Positions 10,719 to 20,474 of a DNA stretch of 64,000 bases are shown in pieces. The notes beneath the pieces were generated by a model. The model saw nothing but the letters and a program-made list of their open reading frames with translations, had not been told where the DNA came from and made no database searches. Both the position numbers and the translations under genes were made by a program. The stretch's first letter is position 1, and every line of letters starts with the position of its first letter. Source of the DNA: Hygrocybe punicea (taxonomy: Eukaryota; Basidiomycota; Agaricomycetes; Agaricales; Hygrophoraceae); assembly GCA_963556145.1 (NCBI GenBank), contig OY744471.1, forward strand, positions 1,729,590 through 1,793,589, given 5' to 3'.

Positions 10719-11593
10719 TCACAGGAGCTGCCTTGTCTCCACCATGGCTATCTGTGCATCTACGTGGAGACCCAGATCGGATAAACGAAGAGAGAGGTTG
10801 TTGAGGGACTTGGCAAGATCTGGATCAGGATGGTCGGCAGAAAGCTGCCGGCGTAGCTCAATTACCTCCTTGATTACTTTCATGGCATCTTCTCCGCGAT
10901 CCAGATCGGATAAGCAGCAGGAGAGATTGTTCAGAGACATGGCGAGATCTGAATTGAAAGTGGCAGGATGGTCAGCAACAAGCTGCCGGTACAGCTCAAC
11001 TGCCTCCTCAATTGCTTTCATGGCATCTTCTCGGCGACCCAGATCGGATAAGTGGTTTGAGAGATTGTTCAGGGACATGGCGAGATCTGGATTGAAAGTG
11101 GCAGGATGGTCAGTAGCAAGCTGCCGGTGTAGCTCAAGTGCATCCTCAATTGCTTTCATGGCATCTTCTCGGCGACGTAGATCGGATAAGCGGTTGGAGA
11201 GATTGTTCAGGGACAAGGCGAGACCTGGATTGAAAGTGGCGGGATGGTCAGCAGCAAGCTGCCGGTACAGCTCGACTGCCTCCTCGACTGATCTCATGGC
11301 ATCTTCTCGGCGACCCATGTACGGAAATCGGGTGGAGAGCTCAAGCAACGCTGCAGCCTGAGTTTTGCTGGAAACTGCAGTTACAAGTGTCGGACACGTT
11401 TTCTATCCAGGATCACCATATTAGTTGATACCAAGGGAATTCCAATCCAAAATTCTCACCTGGAGCCAGACTCGTACATTGACCAAACTTTGAAATTCAA
11501 ATGTGGAATACAAAACCTCCCTCCAGATCAGAAGCCGCCCGTCAAGGAATGTGCTCACTGCATTGAGAAATATTTCCGACAACGGCTCTTCAG
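10719..11593 (-). CDS. Tetratricopeptide-repeat protein, 5' part displaced by Harbinger insertion
   Basis: The minus-strand exon 11361-10719 has four near-identical repeats of about 42 aa. Each contains AMSLNNLSNRLSDLGRREDA and then EAVELYRQLAADHPATFNPD, the TPR form common in Agaricomycete NACHT/TPR proteins. Repeats 2-3 differ by few residues, suggesting recent expansion. Upstream, after an intron, the exon about 11593-11460 reads EEPLSEIFLNAVSTFLDGRL then LIWREVLYSTFEFQSL. It ends at the terminal repeat of the Harbinger element at about 11590. The sequence beyond the far end of that element (16454-16513) continues a plausible frame (WTDEDFVEGYELLIRAI). The gene is probably inactive in its original form, but the TPR exon could still be transcribed. 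Nucleotide-binding exons were not found. Confidence 0.6.
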
Positions 11594-11652
11594 TGGGTCT
11601 CAAGTTCGCCTAGTGGTTCCCTACCAGGAATCCTGCTGCGGTTCCTGACTCG

Positions 11653-12242
11653 TAGTGTTGCCACCGCTCCGCTCAGCTCGGCTCCCGCTCCGCTTCTGTG
11701 GCTTTTGCCAAATCCGTCAAGCCAAGCCACGTTGAACCGCTCGAAACCGCTCAAGCCACAGCTTTCAGCCACATTTCAAGATTTTATGCAGGAACCCTTC
11801 AAAGGCTCATAGAATATAGTTTAACTAGGTTCCTTATAACTATTAGTGGCTTTCCAGCTTATTTTAAACCAGCCTGTCCTCAGATATAAGGTGTGCACCG
11901 TTGCTGAGGCAGATGTGTTCATAGGCCTGTCACACCTGTGACCATTTGTGATCCTGTCACCGTTTCTTGATCAGGTGTCGAGAGAAGTCCTGCGAGGCAG
12001 TGCGAGCCCAATCATGCTTATATAGTGCTAGAAATTTTATCTATACAATGCCCAAAGTCTATGTATGAGATTTACAACATGTCTACACAAGAACACAAGT
12101 TCGGAGTAGTGTTTCCTTTTTCCATTGGCTCAAGCTGTGGCCAGCAGCTCCAAGCAGGCTGCTAAAAAGTTGGCTCAGCTCTGCTCAATTTCAGCTCAGC
12201 TTGATCAGCTAGCTGCTTTCAAGCCAAGCGGCGGCAACACTA
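11653..12242. mobile_element. hAT-like non-autonomous element in the Harbinger-1 left end
   Basis: The ends are TAGTGTTGCC and GGCAACACTA. Comparison with the intact right end of Harbinger-1 shows the pre-insertion sequence (GCGGTTCCTGAGAGCC). Flanks are TTCCTGAC (11642-11649, plus three extra bases) and TTCCTGAG (12243-12250), an 8-bp duplication with one mismatch. Subterminal regions are full of AGCTC/GCTCAGC words. No coding capacity. An internal TAGTGTTTCC at 12107 may mark a nested or shortened copy. Confidence 0.65.
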
Positions 12243-12490
12243 TTCCTGAGAGCCAAATTAGGCAGGACTTCTAAATATGGCATTACTCACTGTAATTATT
12301 ATTGTTGCTCAAAAACCTGTTTGTTAGGTCCATATTTGGCAATTTTGTTTCATCTTTCATGCACGACTCACCCAGAACACGCAGTTTCCTTGTTGCTCCC
12401 AGGCGGAGCCAACGTTCAAAGACCAATACTTCCACCTCCTGCCCTGCCCCACCTTCAACCCATCCCTCAGCTTGCTCCCGCTTGCAAAAT

Positions 12491-14375
12491 ATGACCGACT
12501 TGTCCAAAATCAAAATCTTTTGGGATGGCAACCACTCGCGACGAACTGATAGGCTAGTAACCTGGCTCGAAGACAACCCCTTCGATTGTATCAAGCTGTT
12601 TTCAGACTCTTCTCAAGATGCAAAGGTGACGAATCGCAAGAAGATAATAGGAAAAGAGTTGAAGATGTACATCTACACCAAAATTGCCCATGCGGTGTTT
12701 TCTGCTGATGACAACCCTCAAATCCATACTGGCTATACTCAGAATGTGGAGAAATTTGCCCAGGCAGTTGAGAACTGTTTACAAACATTAGTATTTCCCT
12801 TATCGCCCATCATCGCTGACTTGATTGTTTGGCAGACTCAAGAGCAAGTATCATGAGGTTCGCCAAGGGTTAGGGAAAATGGGCGCCAGTTTACTGACAG
12901 TTGGTGATGGTGAGGTGGGCCTGGTTAACATATCCCGCAAGTTTTTTGTTGTTTTCGCCATTGGTTTTTTTTTTCTAACCATAAATTAGAAAAAACCAGC
13001 ATGGAATTCCCTTGGTATCAATGGCTGCACGGGATCTGGGAATCCGTACCCAGCCACAACCCACAACCAGCTACGTCTCAGGCTGGCCAAGATCTTGCTG
13101 CCCAAGCAACCAGCCTCCTTTACTCTAGCCATAGGTCATTACAAATGTCCCCCGGGCCTTCGACAGGCCCAAGTGCCGTTAGGGAAATGCAGGGGTAATC
13201 CCAGGATACATTTGTCTGTATCCGTACTCGTACTTCCCACAGATACGGATGCAATATCCACGGATTTTACCCACGGATTTGCGATCAAAATGAGCCGGAG
13301 ATCACCTGAAACGGTCAAGAATTGACAGAGATAGAGTCCAATCAATGTTTAGTCTCTATCTCAGTCAATTCTTGACCATTTTGGATGATCTCCGGCTCCT
13401 TTTGAAGCCCACGGATACGAGAATCTGTATCCATACTCGTACTCTTAAGAGTACGGATACCTGCGGAAAAGGATTTACCCTTATCCCTGCATTTCCCTAA
13501 GTGCCGTGCCTAATTTCCCACCCATGTCAATTGGTGCCGATGACCTCCTGGATCCCAATAGCCCCCCTATACCTGACGACGACTTCATTCCCGGCATCAT
13601 CGACCTAAACGACCTTCCACACCCGAGTGAACTTGGATTACCCTGGCTATTGGAAAACACTGCCACTACCGCTGCTACCACCTCAACCACTACCACCAAT
13701 CCCCCTCCCAACATTGCTATCGCCAATTCCCCTCCAAACACTGCTACCCCTCTGAACATCACTACTGGCTTTTCGGCAGGGCACCAGCTGCCCCTCCCAT
13801 GCTTCTTAAATATCAACCAGTCAAGTCCCTCCTCACAAAGCCAAAGTCCATTAAGTCATGGTGTCTTCAGGGAATCTGGTTCAGGGTCTGAGGCTGAGCA
13901 ACTTGTTCTTCGAGCACAAGCATTAGCACTTCGTGCACCAGCAATTTAGGCACATCGTGCCATGTACAGCCCCTCCGATTCTTATAGGTCTGCCCCATTG
14001 TCATCTGCCCCTTCACCAACTACATGGGCCATGAGTGTAACCCCTCCCACATCCGTCTCCTCACGCCCGTCTCGCAAACGAGTCAACCCAACCAGCAACT
14101 TCGATGACCACCTAGAACTGGTTCAACATCTTTCAACTGCGGTGAATCAACATGACACATCCAAGAAACGTTGCATGGAGGAGAGGAAGGCAGAGAAAGA
14201 GGTGGACCATCAACATGATCTAGAGAAGATCCATGTCCAGGCCGAGGAAGATTGGAACTCCCTCGCCCTCAAGATTGAACTCGCAAGGCTTGAGATTGAG
14301 TCGCAGAAACTCAAGGTCAGGCAGCTGGAGCTATCAGGCCTTGGGCAGGAGTCTGAGCCAAAGAACAATGAGTAG
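12491..14375 (+). pseudogene. Harbinger-1 Myb/SANT-like partner protein, interrupted
   Basis: Exon 1 from ATG 12491 (MTDLSKIKIFWDGNHSRRTD and a following RLVTWLEDNP block) is a Myb/SANT-like DNA-binding domain of the kind that works with Harbinger transposases. A short intron (about 12790-12834, GTATTT..GGCAG) leads to LKSKYHEVRQGLGKMGASL. A second intron leads to FPWYQWLHGIWES and a low-complexity middle. The frame runs up to the MITE at 13180 and resumes after it at 13508 (ADDLLDPNSPPIPDDDF). One in-frame TAG at 13947 precedes the C-terminal coiled coil rich in E, K and Q (about 14170-14370). If the MITE and one of its 8-bp duplications are subtracted, the frame is continuous apart from that stop. 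Confidence 0.65.
13180..13499. mobile_element. 320-bp hAT-like MITE with 8-bp duplication AGTGCCGT
   Basis: It begins TAGGGAAATGCAGG and ends CCTGCATTTCCCTA. The target AGTGCCGT is repeated at 13172-13179 and 13500-13507. The subterminal zone repeats TCCGTACTC-like words. The core (about 13290-13400) is a second inverted repeat (GCCGGAGATCA, GTCAAGAATTGACAGAGATA and complements). No coding sequence. It lies in the coding part of the Myb-like gene. Confidence 0.9.
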
Positions 14376-14575
14376 TGGACCATTTCCTTTCTGTAGCTAT
14401 TATTGATACCTCTCACCATGCAGCCCTTTCCCTTCCCCCTCCTATGTAGCCCTGTCCCCCCCCTATGTATCATGCTCTTTGCCATGATCATAATAAATGT
14501 CTATGCTGTTTCCTGTCTTCCCATAGGGATTGCAGCTGAGCTGAGTGGTGAATAATCAAAGATATTGTTTGTAAA

Positions 14576-16154
14576 CTAGTTCTGCATATGCTGTGCAAAC
14601 ATAGCTAGGTATTCACGAAATTCTTTTCCTGCAACAGTGTCAGGATCATTGTGGTCAGGTGCCTCTTCCCCTTCTTCCCCTTCTCCCCCTTCCCCCTCTT
14701 CACCTCCATAGTCCTCACCCTCAGCATAAGCCTCACGGTCGCAGTCATTTCTGGCCCATTCAGTTGTATCATTCAACCCCAGCTCCTCTTCAATCTGAAT
14801 AATTAAATTGTGTAGAATCAAGCAACACCGCACCCAGAGATTGACATAGTTGAATTTCTTTTGATCTTGAATTTGGAAACGCAATTCCCATAAAGAGGAA
14901 AATCGGCCCTTCAGAGCACCAAAGAGATGCTCTGAACGTACACGAATCTAATATCTTGAATCAGCACATGTATAATATTAAAATAAAAGCATACCCTTGA
15001 TAAAAAATAATTGAATTTCTTCTGGAATGGAGTAAGGCTCCCTCTTGCGGGCTTCTTGAAGGGTAGGATACACCAAGTATAACATGGGTATGCTGAATCT
15101 GCCCACATCCACTCATTGGCGGAAAAAAATAAGTTGGGCTCCTCTGCAACACAGGACATTGCAAAGGCAGTGGAGTCATGGATACTCCCCACTATGCCAG
15201 CAACATAATCAACAATCTGTAAATTATGTGGAAGGCTGATAACCTGGAAGAAAATGTTTGAGAAAAAGAGACCAAGAGAATAAATATAAAAGAACCTGGC
15301 AATTAAGGGAATAATTGCACTTCCTGTCATAGAAAGACTCTCCATGTAGCCCAGGCTTCTGGAAGAGGGGAAAGCATGACCCATCACCAGTCAAATAACC
15401 ACCTTTCCACTCCTTGCAAATCTTGCTCTCCACCCACTTCTTTGCCATATTCTTCTCATGCAGACAACGAGGATCCTCAGGATTCCAAGATAGGGCATCA
15501 TCATGATAAGCAGCAATTGTAATCATAACACGGTTAGTGCAATTGTAGACTGTACCCACAGATACCCCTGCCCTCCGCCACATCTTCAGTGGTTGCAGCA
15601 TTCCCATAGTGGCCAGCACGATTCAGAAAAATTGCCAATTGGATTTCGACAGGGAGTTGGCAGTCGGAGGCAAAAATGGGATGGTTTTCGATTAGTTCAA
15701 CCAACCTGTCAAAAACAGGAGGATCGACACGGAGTTTTCGTCGGAAATGGCGAGGGTCGTTGAGAGACCATTCATCAAGGAGATGAAGCTGGGGGGCATT
15801 GGAAACATGAGTACAAGTTCTGAGGACTCGTGCCTTTCTAACTTCATCTTCAAGAGCTCCAATAGCATCAACCAGTTCCGTGAACAGGTAGTTGGAGAGT
15901 TGGTTGCTTATTTCTGAGTCTGAGCTGGGTATGTTCATAGAATCATCAGAGGGAAGGTCTGAGGATGGAAAGGCGTCATCTGACATGTTGATATCAGTAC
16001 CGGTCTCAGTATCAGAATCAAAGTGGTCAGGCAAATCTTCAATCAAATCTTCAATCAGATTCCCAACCAAGTCATAATATTTCCTCTGGATGAGGTCACA
16101 TTTGACTTGATTCAGAGCCAGGAGCAGTTTTTGATGGTGGGATTGGTGAGGCAT
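14576..16154 (-). pseudogene. Harbinger-1 transposase (DDE_Tnp_4 type), nearly intact
   Basis: The minus-strand frame starts MPHQSHHQKLLLALNQVKCD with an acidic N-terminal region, then the helix-turn-helix-like DRLVELIENHPIFASD and QLAIFLNRAGHYGNAAT. The catalytic positions are visible: D in GYLTGDGSCFPLF (about 15380), D in GSIHDSTAFA (about 15175), and E in SEHLFGALKGRF (about 14925). Introns separate the blocks. At about 15570 the frame jumps (VAE then AGVSVGTVYNCTNR), best explained by loss of about two bases. The C-terminus is acidic (GGEEGEGGEGEEGEE) and ends QHMQN. This enzyme family cuts terminal repeats and usually needs the Myb-like partner for nuclear entry and DNA binding. Confidence 0.75.
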
Positions 16155-16453
16155 GATGGCAGCGGTTCAAAGAAGTGTTCTGGCTGCTCTGACAAACAGC
16201 TGTGTATTTATGCTGTAACAGCCTTACATCAAGATCAGTGCTGTCATAAAGTGTTGACACTCTCTCATGTACTGGGATAAGTTTGCCATATATAGACTTA
16301 ACAAAAGGTTAGGCATTATCTAATACCACGCTGGCAACGCGGCAACACATAACCCTAAGTAATGCCGTATTTAGAAGTCCTGCCTAATTTGGCTCTCAGG
16401 AACCGCAGCAGGATTCCTGGTAGGGAACCACTAGGCGAACTTGAGACCCACTG

Positions 16454-16513
16454 ATGGCCCTGATAAGTAACTCGTACCCCTCTACAAAATCCTCGTCTGT
16501 CCAGTCGCAGGTA
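16454..16513 (-). pseudogene. Coding fragment between two Harbinger elements (TPR-gene piece)
   Basis: The 60 bp between elements read WTDEDFVEGYELLIRAI on the minus strand, and an acceptor-like GGACAG precedes the acidic residues. The far side of Harbinger-1 reads EEPLSEIFLNAV in the same strand and a compatible frame. This looks like host coding sequence separated from its gene by the insertion. Confidence 0.45.
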
Positions 16514-16688
16514 TTAGAGCTCATTCGGCTACCCCAAATTAGATCAACTTGACCATCGCCTTGGAAGTGAGGAATATGCTGGTTTATGTTAGGCAGAGAT
16601 TCAAACTTATTGCAGCACTTGTATCAATTGATATGATTACTACGTGATAGTCTCTCTCATGGCCTGGGACCACTGACAAAGACTTGAA

Positions 16689-18033
16689 ATGTGGCAACGC
16701 ATTCACCGTATCGTCCTCCTTTTTGTTAGTATCATCTTGAGCGCTACCACCGGCCTCATAGAAATGATATATTCTCGGCACAAGTATCACACATCTGCCC
16801 TCTCCGGTTATACCTGGGTCCTCAAACTGCTCACCGGCCACCCAGAATGCATCCGCTGTGAATTAGGCATGCATAAACATGTCTTCCTCGCCATCACAGA
16901 TGAGCTTCGTGAGCTTGGATATGGAGATTCTCGTTCCGTCACCCTGGAAGAGCAACTGGCGATTTTTCTATATATTTCTGTCACTGGATTGTCAATCTGG
17001 CATGCGGGTGAACAATTCTAACGTGCAAACAAGACAATGTCAAGGTAAGTTGCCATTCTGATCATAAAAAAAAGATCTCAACCCTTTTGGCAGATATTTC
17101 CACAAAATGCTCAATATATTCTCTTCTGCACCCCTCTATACATGACATGTTCATCAACCGAAAGCACAGGACCATGTTCCTTCCAAGATATGCCAAAACC
17201 CCAAGTTTTACCCATATTTTAAGGATGCAGTAGGAGCCTTGGACGGCTCTCATATCCACAGTGCCCCACAAGTATCCGAGCGAGCATTCCACCGTAACTG
17301 CAAAGGCTTCCTCTCTCAAAACTGTTTATTTAGTTGTTCCTTTGATTTAAAGTTCATCTATTCACTCACTGGCTGGGAAGGCGTGACAATGGATGCCTGG
17401 TTGTTTGAAGATGCAACAACCCATGATCTACATATCCCACCTGGTAAATATTTCTTAGGTGATGGAGGTTTCCCAGCACATCCATCCCTACTCATTCCAT
17501 ATTGCCATGAGCGATATCACCTTGCCGAATGGGGTCGGTCTCATCTTCAGTGATTTATTTTTACTTTTAACTGTATATGATACTAATGTTGCTAAATTAG
17601 AACCACAAATAAATGGGAACTCTTCAATCTTCAACATTCATCAGCCTGCAATGTCATCGAGCAGATCTTTGGCGTTCTGAAATGCCATTTCCACATCCTC
17701 CTCATTGCACCCAAATACAATGTGGATATTCAAGCTCGAATCCCATCAGCCCTCTGTGTGATCCACAATTACATCTGTGAACACGATCCTGAAGAAGGAC
17801 CACTTGAAAGCAACACTTTCCTTGATCGCGCACACTTTGCTGCAGATGCCAGTCTTGGAGGGGCAGATGAACCTGCGGAGACATTGCATGACCAGCACCG
17901 CAAAAATATTGCAGATGCTATGTGGGCAGACTATCAACACATGCTTGCAGAGAGGCACTTAGTGGGAGATGAGCCACTATCTACTGAGAGTGAATTCTCA
18001 TGTGCCTCAGTTTCGGAAGAGGAAGAGGAATAG
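16689..18033 (+). pseudogene. Harbinger-2 transposase, decayed
   Basis: The N-terminal exon (to about 17020) has HTSALSGYTWVLKLLTGHPE and SVTLEEQLAIFLYISVTG, close to the intact transposase of element 3. The catalytic exon contains D in GALDGSHIHSAP (about 17235), D in GVTMDAWLFEDA (about 17385) and E in VIEQIFGVLKCHF (about 17655). The C-terminus ends SEFSCASVSEEEEE at 18033. Several stops and frame changes (about 17020, 17130, 17550, 17640) break the reading. Confidence 0.75.
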
Positions 18034-19499
18034 CCATCTGCCTATATACAATTATGTGCATAGTCTTTCTCATTGCAGCTTTTTTTCTGCCACTATGTTT
18101 CTTTTTTCCTGCCACTATGTTTCTTTCTTTCTGCCGTTATGTTTTTTTGTCTTCTTTCGGCTGTTTTTTGTTTTGTTTTTTGTTTTGCATCTCAAAATTA
18201 CTGTAGATGTCTCATCAAATGAATCGCATAAACTGGAAAATGAGAAAAGTACACAGTGGGAGATACAGATTACAAGATACAGGACACAAGCTATGGGTAT
18301 AATGACCTACAGATATTTGGTAAGGTAGTCTGCAATCCACTGATGCCAGAAGTCCTCATCTTTAATCATGATGAAGGTAGTTGCAGCCAACATATTGTCC
18401 ATAAATAATGAAGCAAGCGCTATTTTTTGGTCCATTGGTAGGTCCTGAACTTCTTTGAGCATCCACAGCACTTGGAGTCACCGTGCCTCCCATGGATCCT
18501 TCATATTGATGTTAATCAACTTCTCAATAGTCTCCATGAGTTGATTGATGGACCCTTGCATGCCATTGATGGCCGTTGCAGGGGTGATTCAACTTTATTT
18601 TGAGCCAGAGGTGTCAGCTTTGCTTTGCTGGGACCTTTTCGATGTTTCCAAGACTTGTGAGACTTGTGAGTGATTAGCCGATAACCCCTCTTGAAGGGCA
18701 TCAAGCTTGCGTTTGCTGCTATTTATTGATGATAGTGTATTGCACAGGTAACCCCCGTGTACTTTTGGGGATACCCATACCCATACCCATGAATACCCAT
18801 ACCCATCACTGCGGGTATGGGTTTTGTGCCGGGTCTTTTTTTCCCTACCTGTACCTGACCCGTACCCATACCTGTAGCGGGTAACCCACAGGTCTCACAC
18901 TCATGACACCGGACATGCACTCCCTTTGACCTCGTGACACCGGACATGTGTCAACTGACGCATGCCATGTGAGCGTGAGGAATGGGTGCGGGCCCAGTGC
19001 AGCGTAGTTGGTGGGTGGTGGGTGCAAAGCCGGGTGATTGCATCATTGGACGCCTGGGCTGGTGGATGCATGGGCTGGTGGAATTGCCAGTGAGAAACTC
19101 ACCTGGCAACCGGGGAGTGAGTGCCCTACACCCCCAGTCTTTCTTTGCTTGGCATGGACGCGAGGTGAACTGGGGTGGATGTCTTCGGGCGCTCTGGCCC
19201 ATTGCCAACCGGTATTAGTGTTGCCGAAGTTCAGTTCGGTCCGGTTCCGACCCTTTTTGGCGGAACCGCGAACTGAACTTCGAGTCCGGTTTGGCGCATG
19301 GCCAAACCTGGACCCGAACGGCTTTGAACCATCTCTTAGCGTTTGGTCTGGGTTCAGACGCGGTCTGAACCCCAGACCGAGGTTGGCTCACCCCTGAGCT
19401 CCGTTCTCCTCGCGAATGGCAGGCACGTATCAATTGATACGGCGCTACGCTTCGCGAGGAAGTTGGGCTACGGGGGAGCCGTCTGGTGCTGTTGCTGCT

Positions 19500-20187
19500 G
19501 CTGCTGCCGCTGCCACTGCTGGTGCTGCTGGTGCTGCTGCCGTCGCCATCGCTGCTGTGCTCCTGCTGCTGCTGTTGCCGTCGCCATCGCTGCTGTGCTC
19601 CTGCTGCTGCTGTTGCCGTCGCCATCGCTGCTGTGCTCCTGCTGCTGCTGTTGCCGTTGCCGCTGCCGCTGTTGCTGCTGCTGCCGGCATTGCTGCCGCT
19701 GTTGCTGCTGCTGCCGGCATTGCTGCCGCTGTTGCTGCTGCTGCCGGCATTGCTGCCGCTGTTGCTGCTGCTGCCGGCATTGCTGCCGCTGTTGCTGCTG
19801 CTGCCGGCATTGCTGCCGCTGTTGCTGCTGCTGCCGGCATTGCTGCCGCTGTTGCTGCTGCTGCCGGCATTGCTGCCGCTGTTGCTGCTGCTGCCGGCAT
19901 TGCTGCTGCTGCTGCTGCTGCTGCTGGCCGTCGTGGTGGTGGTTGCCGTTGTTGTTGCCGCCGCTGATGGTGAGGTTGGGGCTTGATGCACCAGCAGCAG
20001 CTGCTGCTGCTGCCGGTGTTGCTGCTGCCGGTGTTGCTGCTGCCAGCGTTGCTGCTGCTGCTGCTGCCGGCGTTGCTGCTGCTGCTGCTGCTGTTGCCGC
20101 CGTTGCTGCTGCCGCCGTTGCTGCTGTTGCTCCTGCGCTCCTGCTGCTGCTGCTGCCGCTGCCGGCGCTGCTGCTGCTGTCATTGCC

Positions 20188-20226
<39 letters not shown>

Positions 20227-20396
20227 GTTGCCGTTGCTGCTGTTGCTGCTGCGCTCCTGCTGCTGCTGCTGCTGCTGTTGCCGCTGCCGCTGTTGCTGCT
20301 GCTGCTGTTGCCGCTGCCGCTGTTGCTGCTGCTGCCGACATTGCTGCTGCTGCTGCTGGGCGTCGTGGTTGTCGTTGCCATGGTTGTCGATTTGCC
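19500..20396 (-). other. Triplet-repeat exon of element B
   Basis: Nearly every codon on the minus strand is CAG, CAA, GCA, AGC, AAC or GGC, so all three frames are open and read as Q-, A- or S/N/G-rich protein. The two frames linked to the leader exon across the intron read either LKANRQPWQRQ then poly-A, or an S/N/G-rich chain starting MATTTTTPSSSS. Which, if any, is translated cannot be decided by sequence alone. Confidence 0.4.
19665..19900. repeat. 30-bp minisatellite, about 8 copies
   Basis: Unit CTGCCGGCATTGCTGCCG plus CTGTTGCTGCTG is repeated head to tail with almost no variation. As 30 is a multiple of three, it gives a perfect ten-residue peptide repeat in each frame (NAGSSSNSGS in one). 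Near-identity of units implies recent expansion. Confidence 0.95.
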
Positions 20397-20447
20397 TGTC
20401 GCAAATAACATTAGTAAAGTTAAGAAACAAAGGAAACTTACCTTGAG

Positions 20448-20474
20448 GAACACAACACAAATTGTGTTGTGTTC
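20448..20474. promoter_or_regulatory. Palindrome at the end of the leader exon (element B)
   Basis: GAACACAACA and TGTTGTGTTC flank a seven-base loop, directly upstream (on the minus strand) of the GTAAGT donor. Element A has GAACGCGACA/TGTCGCGTTC at the equivalent place (49362-49384). Both arms changed together. Confidence 0.7.

Larger units (their letters stand above)
11590..16453. mobile_element. PIF/Harbinger-type transposon 1
   Basis: Two inverted ends of roughly 90 bp bound the element: CAGTGGGTCTCAAGTTCGCC at about 11593 and its complement at about 16453, continuing through a CAGGAATCCTGCTGCGG block and GCCAAATTAGGCAGGAC. Inside are a Myb/SANT-like gene (+) and a DDE_Tnp_4-type transposase (-), convergent. 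The left repeat is interrupted by a hAT-like element (11653-12242) and the Myb gene by a MITE (13180-13499). I could not fix a 3-bp target duplication, so the outermost bases are approximate. Confidence 0.75.

Noticed and set aside
11590..16453. A TTA or TWA duplication for Harbinger-1
   Set aside because: Bases outside the visible inverted repeats differ on the two sides, so no duplication is claimed.
19215..20453. 412- and 330-codon minus frames and a 367-codon plus frame in CTG/CAG repeats as ordinary genes
   Set aside because: Triplet repeats lack stops in every frame, so long frames are expected by composition. Only the intron-linked exon was kept, with low confidence.
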